A stretch of 64,000 bases of DNA from NCBI GenBank assembly GCA_030549335.1, contig CM060196.1:70454139-70518138 (forward strand), written 5' to 3'. Origin of the DNA: Pontederia crassipes (Eukaryota > Streptophyta > Magnoliopsida > Commelinales > Pontederiaceae). Below the pieces are notes generated by a model that worked only from the letters and a program-made list of their open reading frames with translations, was not told the origin of the DNA and made no database searches. Shown piece by piece: positions 1 to 13,700 of the stretch (its first letter is position 1; each line of letters opens with the position of its first letter). Both the position numbers and the translations under genes were made by a program.

Positions 1-250
1 AATATTAATAATATTTAAAATATCTAATCAAAATAAAAAATAATATTAATAATATAATTATTTACATAAATTATAATATTAATAATATATTCTTATTTAC
101 TATAATTTTATATCTCATAAAATAATAAATTATATTCTTAATTCTCACTTTTTATCCAAACACCCACTAAAACTTTTCCATCATATCAACTTTTTAAATC
201 TCCATCATTACACTTTTTCATTCAAACACCAACCCAAATTTTTTTATCAC
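1..250. repeat. AT-rich MITE-like repeat fragment, cut by window edge
   Basis: Very AT-rich sequence made of AATATTAATAATAT-like runs. It ends in a segment (about 90-250) that resembles 14200-14340 inside a DNA2 intron: both contain the word TTTTTATCCAAACACC followed by CATCATTACA and a CAAACACCAA/GACCAAACC ending. The shared terminal words suggest two copies of one non-autonomous DNA transposon family. The left end lies outside the window, so no terminal repeat or target duplication can be tested. Confidence 0.45.
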
Positions 251-1996
251 ATCAATTAGTTCTCGAAAACAAATATTCCAAAATATTCCGGTGCCAAATG
301 CAACCTATGAGTTGCTTCTCTGCAATTTAGCATTGCATGATCATGTAATGCCAAAAGAACCGGTTTGATTCAAGTTGAACCCAAATGGTTACAATTATAA
401 AGTTTTCCTCATGAGTTTTATTTGTTTATTTTGCTGTTGAAGCTCTTAACAGGTGTGGAGGCTTTGGGACTTCAGAGCCGGCATACTAAGGTGCATGATC
501 TTTGGCTGAAAATTTTTTGTTGCTAAGCATATAATTAGAGAAGCCAACTGCCAACCGGACCAAACCTCTTGGATCTGTGGTATTAAGAAATTGCATATTT
601 TATATTGATAGAAGAGCTATCCTTTTTCCAAGAAAAACAAAAAAAAAAAGGCAATTGGTGAAACGAGATTCAAATAAAGGGCGCCCCAGGTTGGATTCCT
701 CTTAAGTAGGTTAAACATGCAGGTGAGCAATGGTTTTGTTTCCTGACTTTAAAATATTCTAGTGCTGGACATGTAAAAAAAAATTGTTGCAACATGAGTA
801 CTGCAAGATAACTAGAGATGTTTTGAAATCAATGAAATTCCTGAATGATAAATTCATTCATTTTTCGTATGATTGTATCTATCATATGGTTTTAACAAAG
901 TTGTGGTAAAATTATTCAAACATGTATAAATTTATGGGCACTACAAAGGCATAAAATATCTCCAAAGGACTAAAAATGTCAGATCTCTTTCAGGAAAGGA
1001 TGAGATTTCCATGATAATCATCCTTGGGCTGATGAGCATTAGAAACCGGATGGAAACCAATTCAACCGAAACCCCTCGTATGTCACAATGTCTGGACTCT
1101 GGAACCTTGGTCAAGCAAAAAACCAGAGTGCTTCACCTCCAACTGCGATGATATAACATCTGTAGCTCATGATTCTATATCGAAAGAAACTTGACAGTGG
1201 TGCAAGATTGATAAAAGTGTAATTCCACCTCCCACCTTCCTCACTATCATGCATGGATGTTGCACAGATCAGAATATGCTAGCTACCGCAGGCTAGCTAA
1301 CCGAATTGCTCATCTATCCAGAGATCTCTTTCTGCTTATATGCCAGAAGCCCAGATGAAACTAAGACAGTGGTGATGACACAATTGAGATGTTGGTGTGT
1401 CTTACTCGACATAAATATGGACCATCGATAAGAAATCAACTCAATGAAGCCGTGGAGGCACTATATTTTTGAACCAGATCTTTGTAGCAAAGCTCTGGAT
1501 TGGTAGATGGAAGTTGCCACCAGCAAGAATCAGCGCCAAAATGTCAGTCTCTTAGAACTTGCATTCTTTTAGTATTCCTAACAAAAAGACAACACAGAGT
1601 GTTCTTCCATCTTCCTCAAAAAGAGTCCTCCGCCTGAAATGTCAATCTCTGATATTTGCTGTTGTTTGATACTGAGTTCAGTCTAGTTGATCACTGCTCA
1701 GGAGAGAAAATGGAACATTGACAGGAAAGACTCCTTGCTAGTGTAGGGTCTCCATGATACCTCAGTCACACATTTCAGACATCATGCCCAGTGTGTGCAT
1801 TCTATTTTTTCAGTTCCTAGATTCATGAAACAATAAATAAAAGCTTATGTATAAATTATTTGGCGAAATGTCATGCATCTACAGGGCTTATAAAAATTCA
1901 TCATATGTACATTTGGAATTCAAGAAATTCCTCTATATCTTGATAGTGAGTTTACAATGTGTAAATTACATGTGAAAGGATTAGTTCAATACTCAC
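251..1996. other. 3' flank / probable 3' UTR and UTR intron of DNA2
   Basis: No coding exon recognised. The DNA2 stop codon (1997-1999, minus strand) is followed at once by GTGAGT, a strong splice donor, so part of this stretch may be a 3' UTR intron plus a terminal non-coding exon. Reverse-complement AATAAA words occur at 417-422 and 425-430, but at about 1.5 kb from the stop they are weak evidence. The segment 1000-1800 is less AT-rich than usual here, but I found no protein similarity. Confidence 0.35.
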
Positions 1997-4900
1997 CTAG
2001 AAGCATTTGCCTGATATCATATGAGAAAATTCATTCTTGGAAATATGCACAATGCCATTTTGCTCATTGACTTTCTCTATTAGAAGTTTCAGCAGTGGAA
2101 CTATTGATAAGGTTGTGCAAGAACCAATCATTATAAGCTTCTTCTGAACATCAAAAGAAATTAAACTAGTTAATCTCTAATAGTGTATCCAAAACGAAAT
2201 ACGCTACAAAAGTATCTGAACATGCATTTTATTTCCGCATATGTATGCACACCATAGGTATGTGGAATTCCTTTCAAAAAAATATATGCAATGTTCTAGG
2301 CATGAATCTGAGGTGCAGGTCTACCATGAAACTGATAGTTCAGTTCCTGATGTGACAAGAGAATGTGAAACGAGAATTGTGCGATTAACAAAATCGATAA
2401 TGGAACAAAATCTAAGTGTAAATCAAGCTTTTAGAAGCAACGTTTCAATTGGGTAACCTCAAAGGTCAAGTTATGTTGATGGATCTACCTTAGCACGTGT
2501 GATGGCAACATTTATTCGGTGCCAATCTCCAAGTAAAGAAGAATTGCAAGTTCTGGAGTCTTCAACAGATCGCACAAAAGACACAAGTATGCAGTCTTTG
2601 TCCCTACCCTGCAGGAGTCAGCACAAAATCCAATGAATCAAGTGGAAGTATTTGGACAAAAATACTGGGTAAACTCCTGTGCTACTTGGACAAAAATAAA
2701 AGAATAGAGATATCTAATTAGAACATGTATCAAGGGAAGGAGCCAGCTAATCTCAAAAGATTTTGAGTTTGATGTGTCAAAGTGTTACATTAGTAATCAA
2801 GAGCAATTACTTAATGCAAATAAGTGTAGCCAAAGGAAAGAAAGTACAATAAGTAAATTCTTTCAAGTGGATGAGTAGACCCAAATTACAAACATAAACG
2901 ACATTATTTGAACACTTCATTACTTATTTCTTTTCTTACATCGTCAAGAATTTCAAAAAAAAACAAAAAACCTTATTAAAAGACCATTTTAAAACCACTT
3001 TTCTTGATGGTGTGCACAATACCAATAGTTACCAATAAACAACTCAAGAGGCTAAAAACCTGCAACCTCATCATGACAGACAAAGTGGACAGAGGCATCC
3101 CTTGTCCTTAAAACTTGTGTACAAACAATTAGATTTTTTTAGGGGTAAAAAATTGAGTAGAAATAGTTAAAAGGGTAATAAAGTAAATATAAAAAGTCTC
3201 CAACAAAGAAAAATCATTCTAGGAGATCCAGAAATTGGACAACGAGAGTATGTTGCTGTGACCTGATATTTGTCGATTGTCTGAACCTCAATAGAAACTG
3301 GAAGAACTTGTTTAATAAGATTAGCTTGCGAATTATACGGTGTAATGATTCCAATATCATCTCCATCAATGCCTTTTTCCACTAATTCCATAGCAATCTA
3401 CAAGTTATCAAACACGACATTGTATTATTTCAATGCAAAAGGACATTGGTATTGCAAGCCTGTTATTCAATAGCTCTACAAAAAAAATTTAAGCGCAAAA
3501 CCAAAATAATGTGACTTTGATCTCAGAAGTTTTGCCTATCAAGAGAGCAATTCAAAGGATATGGGGAATCATACCACTGAAATTATTTGTGTTTCTAAAG
3601 GATTAGTCACCGATTTGTGATCCTTCTCCTCTTTAAAAGGCAACTGATCTGGAACAAAATCAAAAACAGGTTTTAGAGACATACGCTTGGCAATACAGAA
3701 CTCAAATTAAACATCTTACCAACCTGTATTTACAAATATGACAGCTCTATTTGGATCCAATATCTGCAAATCACAATGTGTTTTCATGTGTTCTAAAATA
3801 AACATTTGAATAAGAAAAACAAAAATACAGCTACATTTTCTAACCTTTAAAGAGTTCAAATATTTATTCAGCAAGAATTGAAACAGGGATTGGTCATGCA
3901 CTAGATTCCATTTTAGGAGTCTGACACAATTATGCTCTTTATAAGAAAAGGGACAATTTCCTAAATTCAGGTTAAGTAATACAAAATCACAAAACATATA
4001 ATGGACAGAACTTGAGGCACTTAATAAAGATGGCATGCACATTATTTAAAGATGGCCATTATTTATAGAACTGTCTGCAAAATTTTAATGATGCAAATGC
4101 ATATTTCACATAATGCAATATGTACAAGGGACATTAGGTTTCAAGATTACAGAGGATGATGGTCAAAACATCCCTATACCTACAAAACATAAGATGGAAA
4201 AGTACAAAAAATATCAATGCATCTTTTTTCAAGGGAAACAAGGAATCTTCTCAACATCAATAACCTTTTTTACAAAGAAGTAACATAAATACTTAATGAT
4301 AGGAAAGAACAAAACTACATACCTCCGTTTGCCATGAAGTGATAGGTTCAACAGTAGAAAATTTAAGCTTAGCATCTGCTATATCAGGGGAACCACAACG
4401 TAATCTGTTACCATAGATCAACGCATTTGAAAGTTCCATGATACCAGCACACATGCGATACTGAAGACAAATGAAATGATTTACATATCTACACATGATG
4501 CTAAAGCACAATCCCTACAAATAGCAAGAAGAAAATACAAATGGCAGAACCTGGCATTGTAAGGCTGATATTGCTTGTGGATGTGCTTCTGAAAGCCTGC
4601 AGAATAAGCTAACACTCATTCCATTTTCTCGTGCCTCTGTGCTCTATAAAAGAGGCATACACAACATCTTAAAGTAAATAATGGGACTTCACCCAAGCTC
4701 AATGAATGATAAATTGTGTAACATGGCATAAACCTGAACAAGTGGCGGAAGTTGATAGTGATCTCCTACTAGAACAAAAGTTGAGGCAAGCATCAATGGT
4801 CCCAGAGAAACCTACATAAAAATGACTATCATGTATAGAACTATCGATAATCCCAGGAGCAACTTCAACGCATTATCTAAATTGACCAGATTTTCTCAGC

Positions 4901-7718
4901 AATCAAGGACACAATTAAACGAATGTAATTATCCAGAGCTCAAATTTGAATCTAGCATTACGGGAATACACTGAGGCATGAACATAGAGAAAACACATTT
5001 GCTTCAAGATATGATATTTCAAACATACCTAGTTACAACGATTACAAATTTGTACTGGATAAAAGCATATGGCTTCCTACTTTTTAAACCAGAAAACCAA
5101 ATATATAGTGAGTGCCTTCGGAAAAATGTTGTGCGCTGGACCCTAATAAGCATGTTGAACAACACAGGTTCCTTCTCCAGAAAAGGAGACAGTATAGGTT
5201 CACGTTGTAATTAAACTGTACCCCACCTTATAAACAAAAGTAAATTGTGCTAGATCTGTATAAGCTTGTAAGGTCATTACACGGCTATTTCCATTTTCTC
5301 TTAATCTCTTTCAGGGTGTGCCAACTGGAGCACCAGGCAAGGAACAGTTCACAATTCTTTCCAGAATCACTATGTAAAGCAGAATTGGAATTGCAAATTT
5401 GAAAGAATATCACATACAGGCAGTGTCGTTTGCCCAGCCTCATCCATTATGCAGATATCGAACTTCTTATTCGCAAGCAAAGGATGATTTACTCCAAGGC
5501 AAGTTACCCCAACAACTTGGACATGATCCATCCTTGCTTTGATGCCATCTACAGATTGCGTATGCCCTGTCAGCAAAAGAGAAATAGTGTATCAATGAGG
5601 ATAATTGGAATTAACAGAATTACCAACAGAAGATACAAACCTGCAAAACAATGATCGTGAATATCACTATGCACGGCTTCGTGTCTCCCAATACGTACAA
5701 AATCTACACCCTGTATAACATAAACTGGGTTAACCTATATATACCACTAACCTAATGCAGTTATTATCTGCAACTTAAACGTAAGTATGCTCTTCTGCCA
5801 GATAAATTAATAAAAGTGAAAACCCCAGTCACCCCAGTATTGCCTTTTTATCTCCCTTTGGTTTACGTTATTTTGAAGACCTTCCAATGTAAATCACTGG
5901 GATAATTCCACTTTTCTATCAATAACAAAAACAAAGTGCAAAACATAGATATTTTCCAACGTCAAGGGTATGCCATTCAATTTCCAATGTAGTTGGGACC
6001 TACTTGCAAGATGTCATTTTGGATACACGTGTATAAAGATTAAAGATGTATTGTTTGAGAGCACCTCTTACTCATAAAAGAATATCAAAAGTTGGAAAAG
6101 CAAGGAAAAGTTTTAACTTTTAATCATATGTCATAATTACAGAAAGGGTGAAGGGACTGTGATTCGAAAATATAGCAAAGCTAATTAATTACTAGAAACA
6201 AATCTTATCAGTCTATAAGATGAAGATTCCTACAATGGTGTAGTTGAATCTAATATGCGCAACCCCTCTCACATATATAATGAATGCCACAATAAATGTT
6301 ACACAGGAAGCCCTACAAAACCTCTGGAAAACCTTACATTATGAGTTGCAGAAATGACCAGAAGTCTAGAATTGAATAAGAAAGTATAGAAAACATCTCA
6401 TAATGAATTTGCTTGAAAATTACTTGCACTTCTGACTCAGTAATGCATATTAAGTCCTAAGGAAACATGACATGAAAGTTTTGTGCATAGTAAAGGCAAA
6501 TGTAGTAGTGCGATTGACACAGGATCAACGCAGCTAAACATCAGTTCCTTTTTCTGAGAAGACTAAACCTCAGTTCCTACAAGTCAGACTCAGTATATAT
6601 GGTATGTTTAAATTTTTTTATGATAACATAAAACAAATATGTAAGAGAAACCTGGAGTTTTAGCTTAATGAGCAAATTATCGATAGCTGAATTAGTGTAC
6701 GATGTGAGTAAAATTGAAGCTCCTCTCATCAGCAATGCTTTAACTGCATGCACCATTGTAGAAGTCTTGCCAGTTCCAGGCATCCCAAGGATAAGAGTAT
6801 AATCCTTAGCAGCAAGTATCTGAAAATCAAAATAGACTAGAGTTAGAAAGGATTTTAAGTTTGCAAACTATAAGGCAATACATATCAGTTCATGAGCAAG
6901 TGAGTAGCCTAGGGGCTATAGTTGAAGCAACAAAAAGATGCATGTTATGGGAGGATGTGGCTATACGACATCCACCCCAATTAGACAAGAAGGTTAATTT
7001 ATTTTGAAGGTGAATTGTGTTTATAGGTCTTGAGTCAAAGAAATGCTATGGGATCAACAAAAAAAATATAATTTGCTAAGAATTGAAGATTTTTGGGACA
7101 AGAAAAGTACTTTTAAGGCTATTTGTGCCCCTTTTATTGTCCAAGTCACAATGGCAACAATCTCTCTCTGGGGATGTGAAGCTAAATTACCTTTTGGATA
7201 GATCTCATTTGATCCGGGTTTAGACTCTTCTGTGAGCGAATATATGACATTGCTGGATCTTGACTAAGTATTCCTCTACTATCAAATCTGGGAGGCTGGG
7301 AATTGTAGGAAGTTAGAAGGAATTACAACATTGCAAACATTTTTCTTATAAAGTTACAATATAGCAAGATTGAGAAATAGGAAATTGAAAGAGAATGTGC
7401 ATTTTCTACTCGCCTCAAGGTCAATAATCATCCTTCTCAAATGTGTACCATGCAAGCTTTCAGCAAACAACTGTATAAGATTGAACCTGGAACAAGATCA
7501 AATATTGTAAGGGCATCCTTGAACTTAATCCTTCCAATAAAACTTGCTGACAGGTATTTCAGTCCATCAATTCAAGATTTACATGAAAAAAGGAAAAACC
7601 TCATGATTGCAAAAGAAGATGAAACTATATCCTTGGAAATCGTCCAAACTTGCTTAATGAGGTTTCCAGTAATTGAAGGACCAACTCCTGGAAGCCGTAA
7701 ACGCCTGGATAAAGATAC
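1997..7718 (-). other. DNA2: DNA2 exons 21-34 (superfamily 1 helicase domain)
   Basis: Exon coordinates: 21, 7600-7718; 22, 7414-7486; 23, 7191-7295; 24, 6652-6819; 25, 5641-5710; 26, 5418-5566; 27, 4734-4811; 28, 4551-4643; 29, 4323-4460; 30, 3724-3763; 31, 3575-3648; 32, 3263-3397; 33, 2489-2608; 34, 1997-2143. Exon 24 carries the P-loop, 26 the DEAG box, 27 GDHYQLPP, 29 YRM, 32 [10 protein letters not shown] and 33 the NVAITRAK motif VI. Exon 22 to 23 only stays in frame if a GC donor (GAG|GCGAGT) is used. Exon 30 must end at the first G of GGTTGGTAAG to keep the frame. Confidence 0.88.
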
Positions 7719-10700
7719 CTGGTGCATATGCAAGTTACAGTAATTTCTGATAATTAGTAACAGAGAAATCATGATAATAAAGTACAAAATTTAACCCATG
7801 TGTATCATGAATCTAAAAGCTGAAAATGTGTTAGATACCCATGAAAGTAATGAGGTTCTTACAGATAGGTGAGACTGACTAATGCCACATACAATTCCAT
7901 TTGCAACAGGAACATGACCAAATTCTGTGCTCAGCATCTGCAACAAGATTGTTTGTATAGTAACCGTGTGAATCAGGCTATAAAAGCTTAAGTAGACACA
8001 TTAATTAACACGGCCTTAAACCACAAGCTAACAAATTAAACTCATCCAAATCAAAATTGAAAAAATAAAAATAAATTGACAAGAAATTCGTACAAGATAC
8101 TCCAGGAAAAGTGGCATGTATATGACAATAAAATCTAATACAAACTCTCTGGGAATGGGTCTACTGAGCATCCTCACACATATAACAAAATGTGAATATG
8201 TCCTAGATAATTCGCAGTATAAGATTTGCAGTAAGATATGCAAATACTTTGAAGGGTATATGAAGGTATTAAATGCATAATAAAAAGATAATGAAGTCCA
8301 GTAAATAAAATGTACCATATCTGTATATCATACCACATAATCGCCACATTTAAGGTTGCAGTTAAGATTGCGTAATCCATGTTTTGAAGAATCAGATTGC
8401 CCATGTGGTTCATGTTGTAAAAAATTATATATGAATCTTTCGTTTTCGGAAGAATCACCAACTGGAAATCCACTTTTAACATCAAGAACAAAGGACAAAG
8501 TTGTACTGTTAGAGTCCTCTCCTTGCATTCTGGATGGATCTAACATTTCTTTCTTACTAACCTGGAAGGTAATAAATATCAATACATTGTAACATTTAAC
8601 ATTTTTATGAAACTACATTGGAAGATTAACATAAGAAACGTGACAGGAATCCACCTTAGATGCTTCAGCTTCCAAGTCAATCAACGAGTCCCAGTGTTTG
8701 AGAAACTTAGTATGAGAAACATTTAAGTGACCAACCAGGTCAGTAAACAAGTAACCAAGTCCACTGCTCTCTGAAGTGCCTCCAGAAGCCTAAGTCAATG
8801 GAAACAAAAACTACTAATACCATCTAAAGTTAATTTAAGAAATAGAATCACTAAAAGTTCAGTAGAAAATACAAGCTTCACAAAATAACAAAATGGCAGT
8901 ACCTTAACTATTAGAAAAAGTTAAAAATGATAAAAGTTCAAGAAACAAAAAAAAAAATTGACTTCACAGACCAAACAGCTGATTATTCGTTATCAACAAA
9001 ATAAGGAAGTGAGCATACATCAGAGTGGGGAAAAACTCAATGTACAAGAAACAAATTGTTTAATTAAAAAACATAAGTCAATAACTTAGGTATACAAGTA
9101 GCAGTACATCAGCAAGAAGGAAAATATCAGTGCTAGAAGAGGACATACCATCTAATATCTGAAAAGGAAATGGCAAGAGGCACAACCAAAAATGGAGATA
9201 ATTGAATAGCTCAGTTCTATAATAATCTATGTAATACATGAAAATTATTTATTGAAACTTGAAAGTTGTGCAAGCAAGTTCAAAATAGAACAAAACAAAA
9301 TGTTGCATACTTTTCCAGAAAGCTCATATTGTCAGTACCATGTAGAGCATGGTTATTTCACCTTGTGATAGATAGCACAGAATTTGAGATGGCGACAACT
9401 TTTGCACATTGTCAAATTCTGCATAATTAACCAAAGCCATAATGAAAAACCTCAGTATCAAACCATATGAAAGGGACTAAAATTTGTTAGCCCTACCTGC
9501 AACATTAGAGGTAACTTTTGTGTTTTTGATGCCTTCAAGATATCAGTTGCAAGCTCATTTCTACGCATGATTAGTCCAATCAGATCTGATCTTTGAACTT
9601 TTATTCCCTGCAAAAGAAACATAAAGTAAGATAGTGCAAAGTCACTCACATTTCCCAAAGGATATGAGCTAGCCTTACTCGTGTTTGATCTGCGCGAAGA
9701 TAATATAGAAGTCCAGAATCAATATCAATTTTCAAATATCTGACAGATGGCAAATATCAATCCCATTCAGCACAGACAAAAAAAATTTAAATTATGGCTG
9801 AAAATGCAATAAAAGATAAAACATGCAAGTTAGAACCTCTCAGACATCAGCAGAGCATAGAGTATCACTTGAGCAGAATGTTCCATTGCAGACTGCATCC
9901 ATGAGAGAGAGAGTTCTAAAGAAAATCCATTTTGTTTTCAAACTGTAATGGAGTTTTTCATCTTGTATTACAAATTCAAAAATACTAAGAAAAACACTTA
10001 AAATGAACAGATACTTTGAAGACCAATGAACCACATGTTTTAGATAGGAATTATATTTTCACAGAACACTATATACAAGCATACATCAAGAAGTCAGAAT
10101 GGAAATATTAAGCATATTTTGTATTCATTTTCATCAAACGATATAAACTACATGAACTCTTTTTTTTCGGTCACACGGTCTGGGACCCACCGGTGTCTAG
10201 CCCCGACTAATCCGGTGTCGGGATTTGAGTGACGAAGGCAATTTCCCTGGCCAACACGGCGGCTCAAAGGATCGATCCCGGGTTACTAGCCCATCGACCA
10301 CTTGGGGCGTAGTCCGCTGCCACTACATGAACTCTATACCAACATATCAACAATAAGATTGCATGCTACCAATCCCATAATACATGCAAACTTTACATGC
10401 ACATAAAAAGAAATCAGCAGTAAAAGGATTCAATATTAATCACAGGTCCAAAAGCAATGGATAGTAACTCAACAAATGCAATATTTTTAATAATACAATG
10501 AAATATTACACCATTGCCACCTTCACTATGATAAAATGCTTATCTGATGTATATTACCTGACCACTAGTTCCTTTTCCTGTCTTGAATTCTAGAGGCATA
10601 ATTGTCTCATGACGTGCAGTAATGCTTGAACCAATATTTACACGAACTGAAGCATCAATGACCCCTTTCAATCCATACCTTGGTGCCCATGCCATTTCTT

Positions 10701-13700
10701 CAATGTCAATGACCTGATAGATGTCGTTAAGTGGCAATTTGGTGTTTATAATCATCCAGAAAGAAAGGTTTTCCAGATTAAAAAATAGATTGCATACAGT
10801 ACCGACTGAACAGAATGCAACTTGATGGATATAATACCAAACTGGTTTGGAAACCAAAGAGGATTTACTATGGGAGAGAACTCATACATTAGATAAATTC
10901 TTGTTCTGTAAACGAAATTGCATATAAGCTGGTTTATTATGCCTTAGTTTACTTAATGAGTGAGAGTAGAAGCAAGAGATAACCGTTGACAAAATCCAAA
11001 GAAAATTTCCTAATGAACTAGCAATTATTTCATGCAATAAGATGACAAATGTAACAATTAACAGTTTCGCAACTTAATTATAGGAACACAATTATCATGC
11101 CAATGCTTTTTTCAAACTCATATTAGATATTTGCTATATCTATAAAGTGAGAACTTTATGCTAAAACCAGGGTTCGATATCAAGCCCTACCTCACTTATG
11201 CTGACAGCCTTCAATCCATCTGGGTGCCCAAAATCAACAGTGCCACCATTATGGCCCTGATGGCATATGGGAAAGTGTAAGATCATTGTCAAAATATGTT
11301 AATTCAAGGATATATATTAATATATATTACTTTGATGCAAACTTGTGGTGACTGTATGAGGTTAAGAAACTTCATGAACCTAGAAATATGTATACACACA
11401 CATATTAATGGGGAGATGAAGTTTTGGGCAATAGTCTTGCATAAGTAAACATATAAGATGGAACATGAAATTATAGAGGAATATGTTAAGTAACAGGACT
11501 GGTTATGAAGCCTAAAAAAATCCATTAATAATTCAAATAGTTCGAGAACATAGAAGCGCAGCATGCATTTCAACATTTCTTTGTGATTTCAGAATAGATA
11601 AAATAGAAGTACAGAAAAACTGGATTAAAACAATAGGAAGCACTCTTTTTATTCCAAAAAGGTACGAAGGTAAAGAACATAACATCAACAGAGTCCAATA
11701 ACTGATGTACTACAAGGAATAGTGTACCTAATGTTGCAGGAAACTAACTGACAAAGATTTTAAAGGAGTTTCTTATTCAAATTATGAACAAAACCCCAAC
11801 AAAAACACAAATATCAAGTGAAGGATTATACATTTAGAGGCCAGTAAGGAATGACAATATATTGATCTTCCAATGTGATGCAAAACTACTTTATATTAGT
11901 TAAGAAGGTAATAAGTTGGTTCAAGAAATAATGGATAGCTATACCACAATGTTATTATTAGCACTGTCATAGTTGTAGGTAGCCAGACCTTCATATTTTA
12001 AATCCACTGATTGGTTGAAATTTTATTTCAACCTTGTAAAGGTTTGTTTAACAATCTTACAGTTGGTTTGATCGACTCCGCGTGGATTTTCTTTTTTTTG
12101 GTAGAATTGTGCTCTTCAATGAACAAGTTATTAATTTATCACATCCTTGCACTTTTGATACTAACAACATGCCTTATTTCCATTTACACAGTCACCCGTG
12201 CATTTATATTTTTTGCATCTATCATTTTTATTAGAGCTGCAAGAATCCTAAGATGGTGAAGGCATGCTTCACAACAGTTATCAACTTGAATGTACAAAGA
12301 AATTGCATTCATCGAGAATAAATCATCAAAAGTTTACTTCAAAGAAGAATAAGAAGTTGAAAGTTCACACTGACCCAAAACCTCGACAAAATCTTCACAA
12401 CAGAGTTTCCTAAGTTTAGTGACCACAACAATTAAACTTACATAAAAGTGTCATTCAATTTCATTATTTTTTATTTGAGGGCACGGCAAAACTTAAGGAG
12501 GATTGTTTTGATATGATTCCACTTTGTATGGGTTAAAAATATAGGAAGCTCACTTGAAAAAAAATAGGAAGTTGATTAAGAAAATAGTGGGTAGCTATAG
12601 TCCATATAGTTCTATAATTGCATATTCTCCACTATTAACTTTGTTATAGTTGTTGATAACTAAACATTCATTTTACATATACACCAATGGGCTTTAGATT
12701 TACTTTTAGCATTTGAAAATTTTGTTTATCAAACTTATAACCAAAGTTTGGTCCACTCCATATGAACTACATTATTATGGAGATTTCTCCTTTTGAATGG
12801 ACGAGTCGATATTATTTGTGATTGTATTGAAGATTCTTGCACTTTTACTGCTAATAACATCTATCTTATTTCCATTTTCGCAGTCATTGAATCCCTTATA
12901 TTTTTTGCATCTGTCAAAATGTGGTCCATCAAGTACTAAGGCTGAACTTCTCAAAAGAAGGTACTAAGGCTGAACCTTTTCATGATTACAAAGAGATTTC
13001 CTTCCCTTCCATACATTTGTCTTATTAATAGTGGTTAAAAGCACCCAATATCACAGATGAGCTGCATTGTTCTAATAAAACCAGTCCAAGATGTGGTTAT
13101 CTTACTATTTAATTAGATGACTCATGACTTAGCATGCCCCTGTTCCTGATGTTGAACATCTGGCATGTTGGCGCAATTAGCATCTAGAAACCACAATCAT
13201 TCCACAGATACTGAATCTTTTCATGTGTCCCTATGTTGCCTACAACATTTCCAGCTTTGGTCGGGGAAGAGGTTATTCTTTCTCAACGCATAAATGAATG
13301 ATTTAATAGTGGAGTCCTGGATTAAACACTAGATTATTCAGAAGTGAAAGAAAATACCATAAAATCACTAGAACATGAAATGAACCAGTAGCCACATATT
13401 TCTCTACAGAAACAAGCATAAGTATACAAATTAGAATTACGAGTGATCTCTTCGGGGATTAAGATTTTTTGGCAAGCACCATGCAGGTAGGCTGGCATAG
13501 TACTGTATATTTTGTTGTGGTGAAACGAACTAGATAACGTAATTTGTTTTGTGGTCCAATAAAAAACATGCATTCAATCAGTTTGGAAACTGCATGTAGA
13601 TCTTTTGATATAAGCTGTAGCTCTATTTTTTAGATAGACAAGCTGAAAATCTTCAATGCAAAACAAAACTCTTCCATCATGCAATAGTGGTCCAAATTAA

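Noticed and set aside
3060..3120. Possible DNA2 exon reading DKGCLCPLC on the minus strand
   Set aside because: It resembles the conserved GRDKDCILV only in its first residues and hits stops. The true exon with [14 protein letters not shown] is at 2489-2608 with good splice sites.
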